Origin: Granulibacter bethesdensis CGDNIH1
GTDB taxonomy: Bacteria > Pseudomonadota > Alphaproteobacteria > Acetobacterales > Acetobacteraceae
Reading direction: 5' to 3'
DNA length: 64,000 bases
Assembly (NCBI RefSeq): GCF_000014285.2
Contig: NC_008343.2
Coordinates: forward strand, 1 to 64,000
The notes beneath the pieces are model-generated. The model had not been told where the DNA came from and made no database searches. It saw nothing but the letters and a program-made list of their open reading frames with translations. The first letter of the stretch is position 1; every line of letters starts with the position of its first letter. This document shows, one piece after another, positions 44,549-53,613 of this stretch. The position numbers were made by a program, and so were the translations under genes.

Positions 44549-44583
44549 GCAAAGGCCGCCATTCCGGGCGGCCTTTGCTTTTT
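44549..44583 (+). terminator. Rho-independent terminator after tonB
   Basis: Perfect 12-bp stem GCAAAGGCCGCC (44549-44560) with GGCGGCCTTTGC (44567-44578), 6-base loop, followed directly by TTTTT. It ends the exbB-exbD-tonB transcript. Confidence 0.93.
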
Positions 44584-44763
44584 GGGGCTGTCCAGAGAGG
44601 TGCATCATCCTGTGTCCGCCTCAAAAGTAATATCGCAAATAAGAATTACTTGCAATTAAACCATCGAATCGTCTACCACCGGGAAAGAGGGACGGACCAG
44701 CCGGCCGTCCCCCCGATCGGGCGGTTTCTTCCAACCCCTGCGGTAACGGGCGGAGCGGTGGAT

Positions 44764-45387
44764 ATGGATCATGGTTTTGCAGAAGGATGGTTTCCTGCCC
44801 CCTCACTGGCTTTGGGGTCGCAGGAAAGAAGCATTCTGACGGCCTTGCGTATGGCGATCAGGGCGGTGGGTGATATCGGGTTTGCGATGGGCGATCCACC
44901 CTCCACGCTTGGATCGCAGACGCAGGAGAACACGCTGTATGTGCGGGGAATCCTGTCCGGACTGGCGGATATCAACTGTGCCCTGCAACAGACCGGTTAT
45001 CGCGGCTGGCAGATGGAACCTCCCGGATCGCTGGGAATGACGCGCGATGAGCGTCGATTTCTGCGGGCGGTGAAAGTGGCCGGGACCGGGGACAGGCGGC
45101 TGCTGGATAATTACCTGTTCAAGCTGGCCCTGGACCGGACATTGCGGATGAAACTGGCGCTGATCATCCAAAGCATTGCAGCCTGGGGACAAGGCATGCC
45201 GGATGGATCGTCACAGACCGCATCAAGCCCCGGCACGGCTGCTTCCCACCCAACCTGTCCAAATCTGCCCATTCCCAACCCAACCCGGAGTCACGGAATT
45301 CTTCCGGCCCCTGCGCTGGCGGCGCTGCGGGCACGGGGATGTTCGCCGGATGATCTCATCATTGACTGGATCAGTGAACAAGCGTGA
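44764..45387 (+). CDS. Unrecognised protein, first of a tandem pair
   Basis: I do not recognise this 207-residue protein (ATG 44764; a longer frame from 44575 crosses the tonB terminator and is rejected). It is soluble-looking, with a helical core: ERSILTALRMAIRAVGDIGFAMGD, TLYVRGILSGLADINCALQQTGYRGW and MTRDERRFLRAVKVAGTGDRRLLDNYLFKL. A Pro/Ser/Thr-rich stretch about residues 146-178 leads to a short C-terminal helix (ALAALRARGCSPDDLIIDWISEQ). There is no signal peptide or membrane segment. It overlaps the next gene by 4 bases or sits just before it, and the two share order of motifs, suggesting an old duplication. No function is assigned. Confidence 0.65.
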   Translation: MDHGFAEGWFPAPSLALGSQERSILTALRMAIRAVGDIGFAMGDPPSTLGSQTQENTLYVRGILSGLADINCALQQTGYRGWQMEPPGSLGMTRDERRFLRAVKVAGTGDRRLLDNYLFKLALDRTLRMKLALIIQSIAAWGQGMPDGSSQTASSPGTAASHPTCPNLPIPNPTRSHGILPAPALAALRARGCSPDDLIIDWISEQA

Positions 45388-45401
45388 AAGGACTTAGGCT
45401 C

Positions 45402-45983
45402 ATGCGGCCTGACAAACAGGATGAACAGGCCGTCGAGGCTGGGGCGGAGGAGCATTCGCCAGGACCCGGTAAGGGCGGGCAGGTCTGCGGTCGGCTGGCA
45501 CAGATGGACCCCGCGCTCAGGGCCGGTCACGAATTGCCGATGGTCGAACACGCCCTGTTATGGACCATGCGCGCCTGGGCCATTGGCGTCTCACGCCGGG
45601 TCGATACCTCTGCGGCGATTCAGGAGGTTTATCAGCGGCTCGGAATCCCGGCGGCGGCGGTATATCTGGATGGTTTCATGTGGGCGCTGTGCCGTGGCGC
45701 CAGCCGTCAGCTTGATGTCAACTGCGTCTGTCAGACCGTTGTCAGTCAGGATGAGGCGCTGCTGCTGGACGTACTGGCGCTGGCACAGGAACAGCGGTAC
45801 GAGGCCATGACCGTGCTGTCCGGCATGACGAAACCGGAGGCGGCTATAGCCGGATGTGAGAATGCCGGGCAGCTGATGCATTTGCTCAATACGGCCGGGC
45901 ATGTGATGTCCCGCGCCAGTGCGGCCCTGCGGCGGCATGCGTTTGGAACAATGGAGGAAGGCATGTCTACCGCCCTGCATTGA
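45402..45983 (+). CDS. Unrecognised protein, second of a tandem pair
   Basis: A 193-residue protein from ATG 45402 (a GTG at 45384 would add six residues and overlap the preceding stop). Its helical core resembles the upstream gene: EHALLWTMRAWAIGVSRRVD aligns with RSILTALRMAIRAVGD, YLDGFMWALCRGASRQLDVNCVCQT with YVRGILSGLADINCALQQT, and DEALLLDVLALAQEQRYEAM with DERRFLRAVKVAGTGDRRLL. It has no Pro-rich insert. It contains four or five cysteines with no clear metal motif. A small 13-base tandem repeat (CTGCATTGAGGGC/G) straddles its stop codon. A strong bidirectional terminator follows. Confidence 0.65.
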   Translation: MRPDKQDEQAVEAGAEEHSPGPGKGGQVCGRLAQMDPALRAGHELPMVEHALLWTMRAWAIGVSRRVDTSAAIQEVYQRLGIPAAAVYLDGFMWALCRGASRQLDVNCVCQTVVSQDEALLLDVLALAQEQRYEAMTVLSGMTKPEAAIAGCENAGQLMHLLNTAGHVMSRASAALRRHAFGTMEEGMSTALH

Positions 45984-46020
45984 GGGCCTGCATTGAGGGG
46001 TGGAAAGGCGACAGCCACCG

Positions 46021-46054
46021 AAAAGGCCGTCGAACCCATGTTCGGCGGCCTTTT
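46021..46054. terminator. Bidirectional terminator between the unknown pair and copD
   Basis: A 15-bp stem, AAAAGGCCGTCGAAC (46021-46035) with GTTCGGCGGCCTTTT (46040-46054, one G-U pair, 4-base loop). A runs on the left and T runs on the right make it usable from both strands, fitting its place between convergent genes. Confidence 0.9.
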
Positions 46055-46086
46055 ATGTGTTCTCGGCCACAGGTGCAGAGGGACTG

Positions 46087-47739
46087 TCAGGCTTCCCGGT
46101 AAGACAGCAGCATTAACCCGATCAGGACGAAGCAGACCGGCCAGATCCATCCGGCAATCCTGGCGGTTCGGCCATCGGCCCTGATCTCCAGCCAGCGAGA
46201 CCATCCTGCCAGCACCCCTGTCAGGGCCAGCGGAGTATGGGTCAGCTCGATCAGCAGCTGTTCCTTGACATTGGCAATGGCGTGATTATGGGTCAGCAGT
46301 AATGCACTGCCGACTGCCGTCAGCAGTGGAAACACCAATGCAGCGCGGGAATGCTCCATCCCGCCAACCCTCACGCGCCATTCGAACAGGCCGAACACCA
46401 CAATCAGGACCACGAACAGCCTGTGTTGCAGTACCTCCACATCGCGGAGGGAAGCGAAAAATCCTTCCTGCCCCAGCGGCCACACTTCAGGATCGGAACG
46501 CACCAGCAGAAATCCGGCCATCAGCAGGAAAATCAGCGGCCAGTGACGGGCCATCCGTAATCCTGCACGGTTGAGCAGGGCCAGCACGCCGATGGCCGCC
46601 ACGAAAATACCGGCCCAGTGATGATTATATTCGCTCCAGGCGATATCGGCGGCATTACGCGGCGGCAGATCGCCGGAACCCGGTTCGAAAGCGAGTTGGG
46701 GATTGGTATGGGCTGTGGCGGCTTCCGTATCCAGCTGTTGCTGTTTTTCGATCAGGGCAAGCCGGTCATGATCCGGGGAGATCAGGCGTGGCCAGACCGG
46801 ACGGTTGCGTTCGGCGATTTCATGCAGCGTTGCCCGATCCTGCGTCAGATCGATGGCGGGGGGCACGGAGGTCAGAGAGGCCGCGGCAAAAAACAACGTG
46901 AAGCCGATGCCTATTTCCGCTTCGGCAAACCGTTTCATACGGAGCACGGGCGTCGCAGGATCACGCTTCAGCCGCTCGGTGATTTTCAGATTGCCATAGC
47001 CAAGCGCCAGCAACATCAGCAGCATGACGATCTTGGCTCCGACCATGACACCATAGGCCGTGCCGTAAAATCCCTGCCATGAGCCGATATAATACCATGC
47101 CATGATGATGCCGGAGATGAGAATAAAAGCCACGCCCGCCATGGAAAGGCGCGAAAACCGGGGGCCGACGGCTTGCAATGCGCTCACATCGCTGATGCGG
47201 GCGAGCGCGGCTACAAAGCACGGGATGCCCCCTACCCAGATTGCGGCCCCTAACTGATGCAATCCTTCAATAACCAGCAGCAGGATGCTGTTATCGATCC
47301 GTGCCGCGGCATGGGTGGTCATGGTGGCGGCCCCAAGTTCGACGGCACCCGCCAGCAGCAATGGCAACAGCGGTGCACGCAACTCTCCCCCTGCCAGCAG
47401 CACGGCTATGGTGAAAGCGGCAGCGATCTTGATCAGCCCCGATACGGCGAAACCGGCCCCCAGAATACCGCTGATCGGCAGATCAACGGTACTGGAAATG
47501 ACGGAGATCTGAAGGCCGATGGCGGCGGTCTCCGTTACCATCAGGCCGAGCGCGGACCAGAAAGCGATCCGGGTGCTGTCCCGGATGACATCAGGCCCGA
47601 CGGTTCCCATCCGTGAAGACAGTGGGCGGGCCAGCAGAGCCAGAAACAGAATGGCCCCCAGCATCATCGATTGGGCGACGATGGTCAGCCCATGAATGAT
47701 GACGCTGAGATAGCCGAAAACATCAACAAGAAGGGACAC
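46087..47739 (-). CDS. copD: Copper resistance/import protein CopD
   Basis: Large inner-membrane protein (550 residues) with about 13 hydrophobic segments. The N-terminal half, ending with GLHQLGAAIWVGGIPCFVAALARIS and the ISGIIMAWYYIGSWQGFYGTAYGVMVGAKIVMLLMLLALGYGN region, is the CopD domain. Conserved His and Trp residues there are thought to bind copper. The C-terminal half carries further helices with His pairs (YNHHWAGIF, LLTHNHAIA). With CopC it probably imports or balances copper at the periplasm/cytoplasm interface. It follows copC by 18 bases. Confidence 0.88.
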   Translation of the reverse strand: MSLLVDVFGYLSVIIHGLTIVAQSMMLGAILFLALLARPLSSRMGTVGPDVIRDSTRIAFWSALGLMVTETAAIGLQISVISSTVDLPISGILGAGFAVSGLIKIAAAFTIAVLLAGGELRAPLLPLLLAGAVELGAATMTTHAAARIDNSILLLVIEGLHQLGAAIWVGGIPCFVAALARISDVSALQAVGPRFSRLSMAGVAFILISGIIMAWYYIGSWQGFYGTAYGVMVGAKIVMLLMLLALGYGNLKITERLKRDPATPVLRMKRFAEAEIGIGFTLFFAAASLTSVPPAIDLTQDRATLHEIAERNRPVWPRLISPDHDRLALIEKQQQLDTEAATAHTNPQLAFEPGSGDLPPRNAADIAWSEYNHHWAGIFVAAIGVLALLNRAGLRMARHWPLIFLLMAGFLLVRSDPEVWPLGQEGFFASLRDVEVLQHRLFVVLIVVFGLFEWRVRVGGMEHSRAALVFPLLTAVGSALLLTHNHAIANVKEQLLIELTHTPLALTGVLAGWSRWLEIRADGRTARIAGWIWPVCFVLIGLMLLSYREA

Positions 47740-47757
47740 TGATATGGTCGCGGATAA

Positions 47758-48144
47758 TCAGGGAGCGCTTTTTGAGACAGTCAGTGGCACATCACCGCGC
47801 GTGATATGGCCATCCACGGCCAGAACCTGCCAATGCAGCACATAGGCTCCGGGCTGATCGAGCACAGCGGTGACGTCGAGAATATCGGGCTGTCCGTCCG
47901 GTGCGATGGTCAGCACGGTCTTGTGTTTGTCCGGGCTTGAAAGTGAAATACGCGAGCGCTTCTTGTCGAGCCGGCTGTTGAAATGAAGTTTGATAGCCTG
48001 GCTGCCAGGCTGAACGGTGCTGCTGGCGGCGGGCGTGCTGTCGAGCAGGATGGCATGGGCTGAAGCGGTTTGCGGCATCAGGGCGGCCAGAGCAGCCAGC
48101 ATGATCGCGAAAAAGGCAGCGCAGGTCGAGCGGAATACGGTCAA
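47758..48144 (-). CDS. copC: Periplasmic copper-binding protein CopC
   Basis: Small periplasmic copper carrier. I use a TTG start at 48144 because it follows GGAGAG by 7 bases and gives a proper signal peptide (VFRSTCAAFFAIMLAALAALMPQTASA), cleaved before HAILLDSTPA. The new N-terminal His is the first copper ligand of the family. The C-terminal YVLHWQVLAVDGHITRGDVPLTV supplies the Asp-x-His ligands. The Met-rich Cu(I) loop of Pseudomonas CopC is absent, so this is the Cu(II)-only type. The 5' extension to 48270 has no signal-like start. Confidence 0.85.
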   Translation of the reverse strand: MTVFRSTCAAFFAIMLAALAALMPQTASAHAILLDSTPAASSTVQPGSQAIKLHFNSRLDKKRSRISLSSPDKHKTVLTIAPDGQPDILDVTAVLDQPGAYVLHWQVLAVDGHITRGDVPLTVSKSAP

Positions 48145-48256
48145 GTCAGACTCTCCGATAAGATTCAATGCCCGGCAAATGAACAAAGAGCGTGCTGCCG
48201 GCGTGACGGGACTGCTATCCGCCCGGGAGCAGAGAGAGAGCCGGCGGACAAGGGGT

Positions 48257-49219
48257 TTAAAGAGGTGCACCGCTGCTGTCGATCACCACCATATATTTGC
48301 CGGCGATGGGGGTCGGGGTCCGGTCCGGGCGGAGCAGGGCGCGGAAACTGATGTCATAGGCTGCGGTCTGTTCATAATCGGCATCCAGCAAGCCGTGCCG
48401 ATCCAGAAACAGGTTGAGCGCGGCGGGCAGCCTGACGCATCCTTGTGAAGCCTGCCGTCCGATCCGGCTTTCCAGTACTGCGGGGTCGGTGGCATGCATC
48501 AGCAACCGGATATCGCCCCTTTCGCCATCGGCCCGCCAGCCTTTGCGGGCATTCTGCCAGCCGAAATCCCATACCCGCATGCCTTTTACCCCCAGACCGC
48601 GGATATGGTTTTCATTATACGTACCTTGTGCCCGGTAATCCAGAATGCCTGTGCTGTGGGGGAAAACGCCGATCGGGGTCAGATAATGGTCTTTGCGTCC
48701 CGGCTGGCCAGTCGAAACATGGGCCTTTCCCAGAATCATCCAGCCGGCAGGATCTCCGCCATCCGCCAGAACGGGCAGCAGATATTGCATACGCGGTGCA
48801 CGATCGACCACGATCAGAAGCTGTTCCCGGTCCAGTACGATCCCTGCTTGCTTGATGGCTGAGGCTGTGAGGGCGATCCAGCGGCTTTTTTCTTCCGGCG
48901 TGATGGAAAGACTGGTCCGTGGAACTTCCCGCTGCATGGCGTGACGCAGGAGAATAGCTTCCGCCATGGCTTCCGGCTTGCCGAGGCTGGGGAGGGATGG
49001 AATCAGCGGGATTGTCTGAATCTCGGACGGAGTCGTCTGAAGGGACGGCACCGGTGCTGCCGCCGCCGTCAGTGTTTCGGCCCCTTGGGCATCCATCACC
49101 GAAAAGATCGGGAGCAAAGCGGCGCACATGACCATCCCACGCCGAAAGGCCGCACCTGAAAGAATACAGACTCTCCCTTCACCTGATATGGAAAGGGATC
49201 GAACGGAAAAACGGACCAT
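48257..49219 (-). CDS. L,D-transpeptidase (YkuD/ErfK-SrfK family)
   Basis: Cell-wall enzyme that cross-links peptidoglycan or attaches proteins to it using a cysteine nucleophile. From ATG 49219 it is 320 residues with an N-terminal hydrophobic segment (FRRGMVMCAALLPIFSVMDAQGAE). The catalytic motif lies in RLLMHATDPAVLESRIGRQASQGCVRLPAALNLFL, with His and the SxGCxR cysteine. The long region before it (KAHVSTGQPGRKDHYLTPIGVFPHST) is the usual substrate groove. The start is uncertain, since several ATG codons lie between 49312 and 49135. It precedes copC on the same strand by 112 bases. Confidence 0.85.
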   Translation of the reverse strand: MVRFSVRSLSISGEGRVCILSGAAFRRGMVMCAALLPIFSVMDAQGAETLTAAAAPVPSLQTTPSEIQTIPLIPSLPSLGKPEAMAEAILLRHAMQREVPRTSLSITPEEKSRWIALTASAIKQAGIVLDREQLLIVVDRAPRMQYLLPVLADGGDPAGWMILGKAHVSTGQPGRKDHYLTPIGVFPHSTGILDYRAQGTYNENHIRGLGVKGMRVWDFGWQNARKGWRADGERGDIRLLMHATDPAVLESRIGRQASQGCVRLPAALNLFLDRHGLLDADYEQTAAYDISFRALLRPDRTPTPIAGKYMVVIDSSGAPL

Positions 49220-49453
49220 GGATCGCATCCGGATAAATGAGGACGCCGCGAAGCGATTGAGCGACTCTATCCTCAAACATCGTCGGGGGAACGAAGTTTG
49301 TGCGTCAGCCACGTAAATGTGTGGTGTCTTTGGCCGGTATCGCGCAAGAAAATAACCAGGAAATCATCTTCGGCATTCTCCCCCGCAATATTATAAGCAA
49401 AACCGGGGTTGTTTTGTTCGTTCGGTTACGTTAAATGGCTTCAGAACGTACGA

Positions 49454-49486
49454 TCATTGCATTAAACTGATAGAAAAATGCAATGA
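49454..49486. promoter_or_regulatory. Inverted repeat upstream of the serine-cycle operon
   Basis: TCATTGCATT (49454-49463) and its exact reverse complement AATGCAATGA (49477-49486) are separated by 13 bases in the region before fhs, ending 20 bases before its start. It has the size and spacing of an operator for a dimeric regulator, for example a LysR type such as QscR of Methylobacterium. It could also form an mRNA hairpin. The binding protein is unknown. Confidence 0.5.
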
Positions 49487-49506
49487 CACGGGCAGAGGGG
49501 AGCCAG

Positions 49507-51225
49507 ATGTCTACGGAAGCGAACAAGCCGCGCGGCAATCAGCATCAGGAAGCAAAAAGCGACGCCGAGATCGCGCAGGCTGCATTTATGCGCCCGATTG
49601 TCGATGTTGCGGCAGAAAAGCTGGGCATTGCCGCTGAGCATTTGGCTCCGTATGGCCACTACAAGGCCAAAATTGATTTGAATTATCTATCGTCGCTGGA
49701 CAGCCGTCCGGATGGTAAGCTGGTTCTGGTGACCGCAATCAGCCCCACCCCGGCGGGTGAAGGCAAAACCACGACGACAGTGGGCCTGACCGATGCGCTG
49801 AACCATATCGGCAAGAAGGCGGTTGCCTGTCTGCGTGAGCCTTCGCTGGGTCCGTGTTTCGGTGTGAAGGGTGGCGCTGCCGGCGGCGGATACGCCCAGG
49901 TGGTGCCGATGGAAGATATCAACCTGCATTTCACAGGTGATTTCCACGCGATCGGCGCAGCCAACAACCTGCTGGCAGCTCTGATCGATAACCATGTCTA
50001 CTGGGGTAACGAACTGGGCATCGACCCGCGTCGCATTGGCTGGCGCCGTGCGGTGGACATGAATGACCGTGCCCTGCGCTCCATCGTGTCCTCGCTGGGG
50101 GGCGTCTCCAACGGCTATCCGCGTGAGGATGGCTTCGACATCACCGTGGCCTCCGAAGTGATGGCGATTTTCTGCCTCGCCACGGATCTGGATGATTTGC
50201 AGCGCCGTCTGGGCAACATCATCGTCGGTCACACCAAGGACCGTAAGCCGATCCGCGCCAGTGAGCTGAGCGCCGCCGGGTCCATGGCCGTGCTCTTGAA
50301 AGATGCGATTGCGCCGAATCTGGTGCAGACGCTGGAACATAATCCGGCCTTCATCCATGGCGGCCCGTTCGCCAATATCGCCCATGGCTGCAACAGCGTG
50401 ATCGCGACCCGCGCCGCGTTGAAGCTGTCCGATTATGTGGTGACGGAAGCAGGCTTCGGTGCTGATCTGGGGGCCGAGAAGTTCTTCGACATCAAGTGCC
50501 GCAAGGCTGGCCTCTCCCCGTCTGCCGTGGTGATCGTGGCAACGGTGCGCGCCCTGAAGATGCATGGCGGCGTAGCCAAGGATGCGCTGAAGACCGAAAA
50601 TGTCGAAGCCGTGCAGAAGGGTTTCGCCAATCTGGAACGCCATATCCAGAACGTCCGCAAGTTCGGCGTGCCGGTTGTGGTCGGCGTGAACAAGTTCAGT
50701 GCCGATACGGATGCCGAATTCCAGATGCTGCATGATCTGTGCGCGAAAATGGGCGTCCCTTGCGTCAGCTCCGACCATTGGGCCAATGGCGGCGCGGGTG
50801 CCGCCGATCTGGCGCATGAGGTGGTCAAGCTGGTGGAAGGTGGCTCCGCCGATTTCAAGCCGCTGTATCCGGAGGATATGCCCCTCTGGGACAAGCTGCG
50901 TACGATTGCTACCGAGATCTACGGCGCGTCCGATATCACAGCCGATGCGGCCGTGCGCAAGCGGTTCGACGAACTGCAAAAAGAAGGATTCGGTCATCTG
51001 CCGATCTGTGTCGCCAAGACTCAGTACAGCTTCAGCACCGATGCGAATTTGCGTGGTGCGCCATCCGGGCACGTCATTCCCGTGCGTGATCTGCGACTGT
51101 CTGCGGGCGCCGAATTCGTCGTCGCGATCTGCGGCGATATCATGACCATGCCGGGTCTGCCGAAAGTGCCTGCCGCCAACGCGATCCGTCTGGCATCGAA
51201 TGGTACTATCGCCGGATTGTTCTAA
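49507..51225 (+). CDS. fhs: Formate--tetrahydrofolate ligase
   Basis: Joins formate to tetrahydrofolate with ATP to give 10-formyl-THF, the entry of formate carbon into the serine cycle (ftfL in Methylobacterium). From ATG 49507, behind GAGGGGA, it is 572 residues; 49483 is also in frame. The P-loop [18 protein letters not shown] and [36 protein letters not shown] are family signatures. [19 protein letters not shown] and the C-terminal [18 protein letters not shown] also match. It is the first gene of a nine-gene unidirectional cluster. Downstream FchA and MtdA carry 10-formyl-THF on to methylene-THF. Confidence 0.98.
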   Translation: MSTEANKPRGNQHQEAKSDAEIAQAAFMRPIVDVAAEKLGIAAEHLAPYGHYKAKIDLNYLSSLDSRPDGKLVLVTAISPTPAGEGKTTTTVGLTDALNHIGKKAVACLREPSLGPCFGVKGGAAGGGYAQVVPMEDINLHFTGDFHAIGAANNLLAALIDNHVYWGNELGIDPRRIGWRRAVDMNDRALRSIVSSLGGVSNGYPREDGFDITVASEVMAIFCLATDLDDLQRRLGNIIVGHTKDRKPIRASELSAAGSMAVLLKDAIAPNLVQTLEHNPAFIHGGPFANIAHGCNSVIATRAALKLSDYVVTEAGFGADLGAEKFFDIKCRKAGLSPSAVVIVATVRALKMHGGVAKDALKTENVEAVQKGFANLERHIQNVRKFGVPVVVGVNKFSADTDAEFQMLHDLCAKMGVPCVSSDHWANGGAGAADLAHEVVKLVEGGSADFKPLYPEDMPLWDKLRTIATEIYGASDITADAAVRKRFDELQKEGFGHLPICVAKTQYSFSTDANLRGAPSGHVIPVRDLRLSAGAEFVVAICGDIMTMPGLPKVPAANAIRLASNGTIAGLF

Positions 51226-51316
51226 GGCACTTGCCGGGTTTTCTGCTCACCGTAATGTGCGCGTCGCAAACGATGGTCTGCTTGCGATGCGGATCAATAT
51301 CCTGAGGGAGTTTTCT

Positions 51317-52501
51317 ATGACGGGTCGTCATTTTCTGCACGTGCCGGGTCCCACCAACATTCCGGATCGCGTCCTGCGTGCGATGCATGTTCCCAGCGAG
51401 GATCATCGCAACCCGACCTTCCCGAACCTGACCCTGCCGCTGTTCAAGCAGCTGAAGCGTCTGGTCCGCACCGAGACCGGTCAGGCTTTCATCTTCCCGT
51501 CTTCCGGCACGGGCGCCTGGGAAGCGGTGATGACCAACACCCTGTCCAGCGGTGACAAGGTTCTGGCCTCCCGCTTCGGCCAGTTCAGCCATCTGTGGAT
51601 CGACCTGGCCAAGCGCCATGGTCTGGACGTGATCGTTCAGGAAGAAGAATGGGGCACGGGCGCTTCTCCGGAGCACATCCAGGCCGAGCTGGAAAAAGAC
51701 ACCGCGCATCAGATCAAGGCGGTGATGGTGGTTCAGAACGAAACCGCCACCGGTGTTACCAGTGACGTGGCCGCTGTCCGCAAGGCGATCGACGCCGCGA
51801 AGCATCCGGCGCTGCTGTTCGTTGATGGCGTCAGCTCCATCGGCTCCATCGATTTCCGCATGGACGACTGGAAGGTCGACGCGATCATCACCGGCTCCCA
51901 GAAGGGCCTGATGCTGCCTGCCGGTCTCGGTATTGCTGTCGTCAGCCAGAAGGCGCTGGAAGCGCAGAAGGCCGCCCGCGCCAACAACCCGCTGCGCCGC
52001 GTGTATTTCGACTTCGAAGATCAGTCGAAGGCGAATGAAACCGGCTATTTCCCTTACACTCCGGCTCTGCCGCTGCTGTACGGGCTGCGTGAAGCGCTGC
52101 AGATCATCCTCGACGAGGAAGGTCTGGATAACGTCATCGCTCGTCACCACTACCTGGCTCAGGGCGTGCGCGAAGCGGTGAAGGCGTGGGGCCTGACGCT
52201 CTGTGCGAAGGACCAGAAATGGTACAGCGACACCGTCAGCGCCATCCTGGTTCCGGAAGGCTTCAACGGCGCCGATGTGATCTCCCGCGCGTTCAAGCGC
52301 TATAACCTCGCTCTGGGCGCCGGTCTGTCACAGGTTGCCGGCAAGCTGTTCCGTATCGGCCATCTGGGCGACCTGAACGAGCTGATGTGCCTGGGTGCCA
52401 TCACCGGTGCCGAAATGGCGATGCGCGATATCGGCATCGACGTGAAGCCGGGCAGCGGTGCCGCTGCTGCTGAAGAATACTACCGCACGAACGGCAAGTA
52501 A
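51317..52501 (+). CDS. sgaA: Serine--glyoxylate aminotransferase
   Basis: PLP enzyme converting serine plus glyoxylate to hydroxypyruvate plus glycine, a defining step of the serine cycle. ATG 51317, behind GAGGGAG, gives 394 residues; a frame reaching 51200 overlaps fhs and is rejected. It starts GRHFLHVPGPTNIPDRVL. The PLP lysine is K196 in AIITGSQKGLMLPAGLG, preceded by FVDGVSSIGSIDFRMDDW with the PLP-contacting Asp. The C-terminus FRIGHLGDLNELMCLGAI is conserved. A series of hairpins follows before hprA. Confidence 0.97.
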   Translation: MTGRHFLHVPGPTNIPDRVLRAMHVPSEDHRNPTFPNLTLPLFKQLKRLVRTETGQAFIFPSSGTGAWEAVMTNTLSSGDKVLASRFGQFSHLWIDLAKRHGLDVIVQEEEWGTGASPEHIQAELEKDTAHQIKAVMVVQNETATGVTSDVAAVRKAIDAAKHPALLFVDGVSSIGSIDFRMDDWKVDAIITGSQKGLMLPAGLGIAVVSQKALEAQKAARANNPLRRVYFDFEDQSKANETGYFPYTPALPLLYGLREALQIILDEEGLDNVIARHHYLAQGVREAVKAWGLTLCAKDQKWYSDTVSAILVPEGFNGADVISRAFKRYNLALGAGLSQVAGKLFRIGHLGDLNELMCLGAITGAEMAMRDIGIDVKPGSGAAAAEEYYRTNGK

Positions 52502-52508
52502 TTGCCGC

Positions 52509-52602
52509 ATGATGGGGGACGCCTGAATGCGTCCTCCATCATAAAGGCCGGGGCGGTCCTTCGGGGCCGCTGTCCGGATACGGAGGAAAGTCTCCGGTTT
52601 TT
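52509..52602 (+). promoter_or_regulatory. Three successive hairpins between sgaA and hprA
   Basis: Hairpin 1 pairs ATGATGGGGGACGC (52509-52522) with GCGTCCTCCATCAT (52529-52542). Hairpin 2 is GCGGTCC-TTCG-GGGCCGC (52553-52570) with a UUCG tetraloop. Hairpin 3 is CGGAG/CTCCG (52581-52585 with 52592-52596), followed by GTTTTT. Together they could attenuate transcription or protect mRNA ends inside the serine-cycle gene run. Confidence 0.5.
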
Positions 52603-52626
52603 CCCTTCGATGCCAGGATTGCGTCC

Positions 52627-53565
52627 ATGACTCAGAAGATCGTTTTTCTCGATCGTGAAACACTTGGTGCCACGATGCGCAAACCCGTTTTTGCGCATGA
52701 ATATGTCGAATACGACGTAACCGGCCCCGACCAGGTGGTGGAGCGGTTGAAGGACGCAACCATCGTCATCACCAACAAGGTGCCGCTGCGCGCCGATACG
52801 CTGGCTCAGCTTCCCAATCTGAAGCTGATTGCGGTCGCGGCGACGGGTACCGATGTCATTGACAAGGTGGCTGCCAAAAAGCAGGGCATCGTTGTCTCCA
52901 ATATTCGCGGCTATGCGTTCAACACTGTTCCGGAACATGTCGTTGCGCTGATGTTCGCGCTGCGCCGCAACCTGCTGGCCTATGCCGTGGATGTGCAGAA
53001 CGGCGTGTGGAACAAGGCCCGCCAGTTTTGCTTTTTCCCGCATCCGATCCGCGATATTGCCGGCTCCACCATGGGCATTATCGGCTATGGTGCGCTGGGC
53101 AAGTCGATTGCCGAACGGGCACGTGCGCTGGGAATGAAGGTCATTGCCTATGATGCGTTCCCGCAGGAAGGGCTGGTGGATTTCGAAACCATCCTGCGCG
53201 ACAGTGACGTGATCACGATTCACGCCCCGCTGACCGATGAGACGCGCAATATGTTCGGCGCGGCTGAATTCAGGAAGATGAAGAACAGCGCGATCCTGAT
53301 CAACACTGCGCGCGGCGGTCTGGTGGACGAAGCCGCTCTGGCGCAGGCGCTGAAAGATGGCGAAATCGCCGGTGCAGGTTTCGACGTGCTGACGCAGGAG
53401 CCGCCGGTGAACGGCAACGTGCTGCTGGATCCCACCATCCCCAACCTGATCGTGACCCCGCATGTCGCCTGGGCGAGCACCGAGGCGATGCAGATTCTGG
53501 CCGATCAGCTGGTAGACAATATCGAGGCTTTTGTCTCCGGCAAGCCTGCCAACGTAGTCGAGTAA
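52627..53565 (+). CDS. hprA: NADH-dependent hydroxypyruvate reductase (glycerate dehydrogenase)
   Basis: Reduces hydroxypyruvate to D-glycerate in the serine cycle. The 312-residue protein is a D-2-hydroxyacid dehydrogenase with the Rossmann motif GIIGYGALGKSIAERARALGMKVIAYDAF. The catalytic residues are in NTARGGLVDEAAL (Arg region), the Glu-containing FDVLTQEPP, and the active-site His in VTPHVAWAS. The position between sgaA and mtdA decides the substrate in favour of hydroxypyruvate. Length and sequence are like HprA of Methylobacterium/Hyphomicrobium. Confidence 0.95.
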   Translation: MTQKIVFLDRETLGATMRKPVFAHEYVEYDVTGPDQVVERLKDATIVITNKVPLRADTLAQLPNLKLIAVAATGTDVIDKVAAKKQGIVVSNIRGYAFNTVPEHVVALMFALRRNLLAYAVDVQNGVWNKARQFCFFPHPIRDIAGSTMGIIGYGALGKSIAERARALGMKVIAYDAFPQEGLVDFETILRDSDVITIHAPLTDETRNMFGAAEFRKMKNSAILINTARGGLVDEAALAQALKDGEIAGAGFDVLTQEPPVNGNVLLDPTIPNLIVTPHVAWASTEAMQILADQLVDNIEAFVSGKPANVVE

Positions 53566-53613
53566 GATCGTCTTTCACATCAGGACTGTCTCAGGCGGAG
53601 AGGAAACGAAACT

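Noticed and set aside
44575-44763. 5' extension of the first unknown gene across the tonB terminator
   Set aside because: It starts inside the terminator stem, and its translation is basic and non-helical, unlike the rest of the protein.
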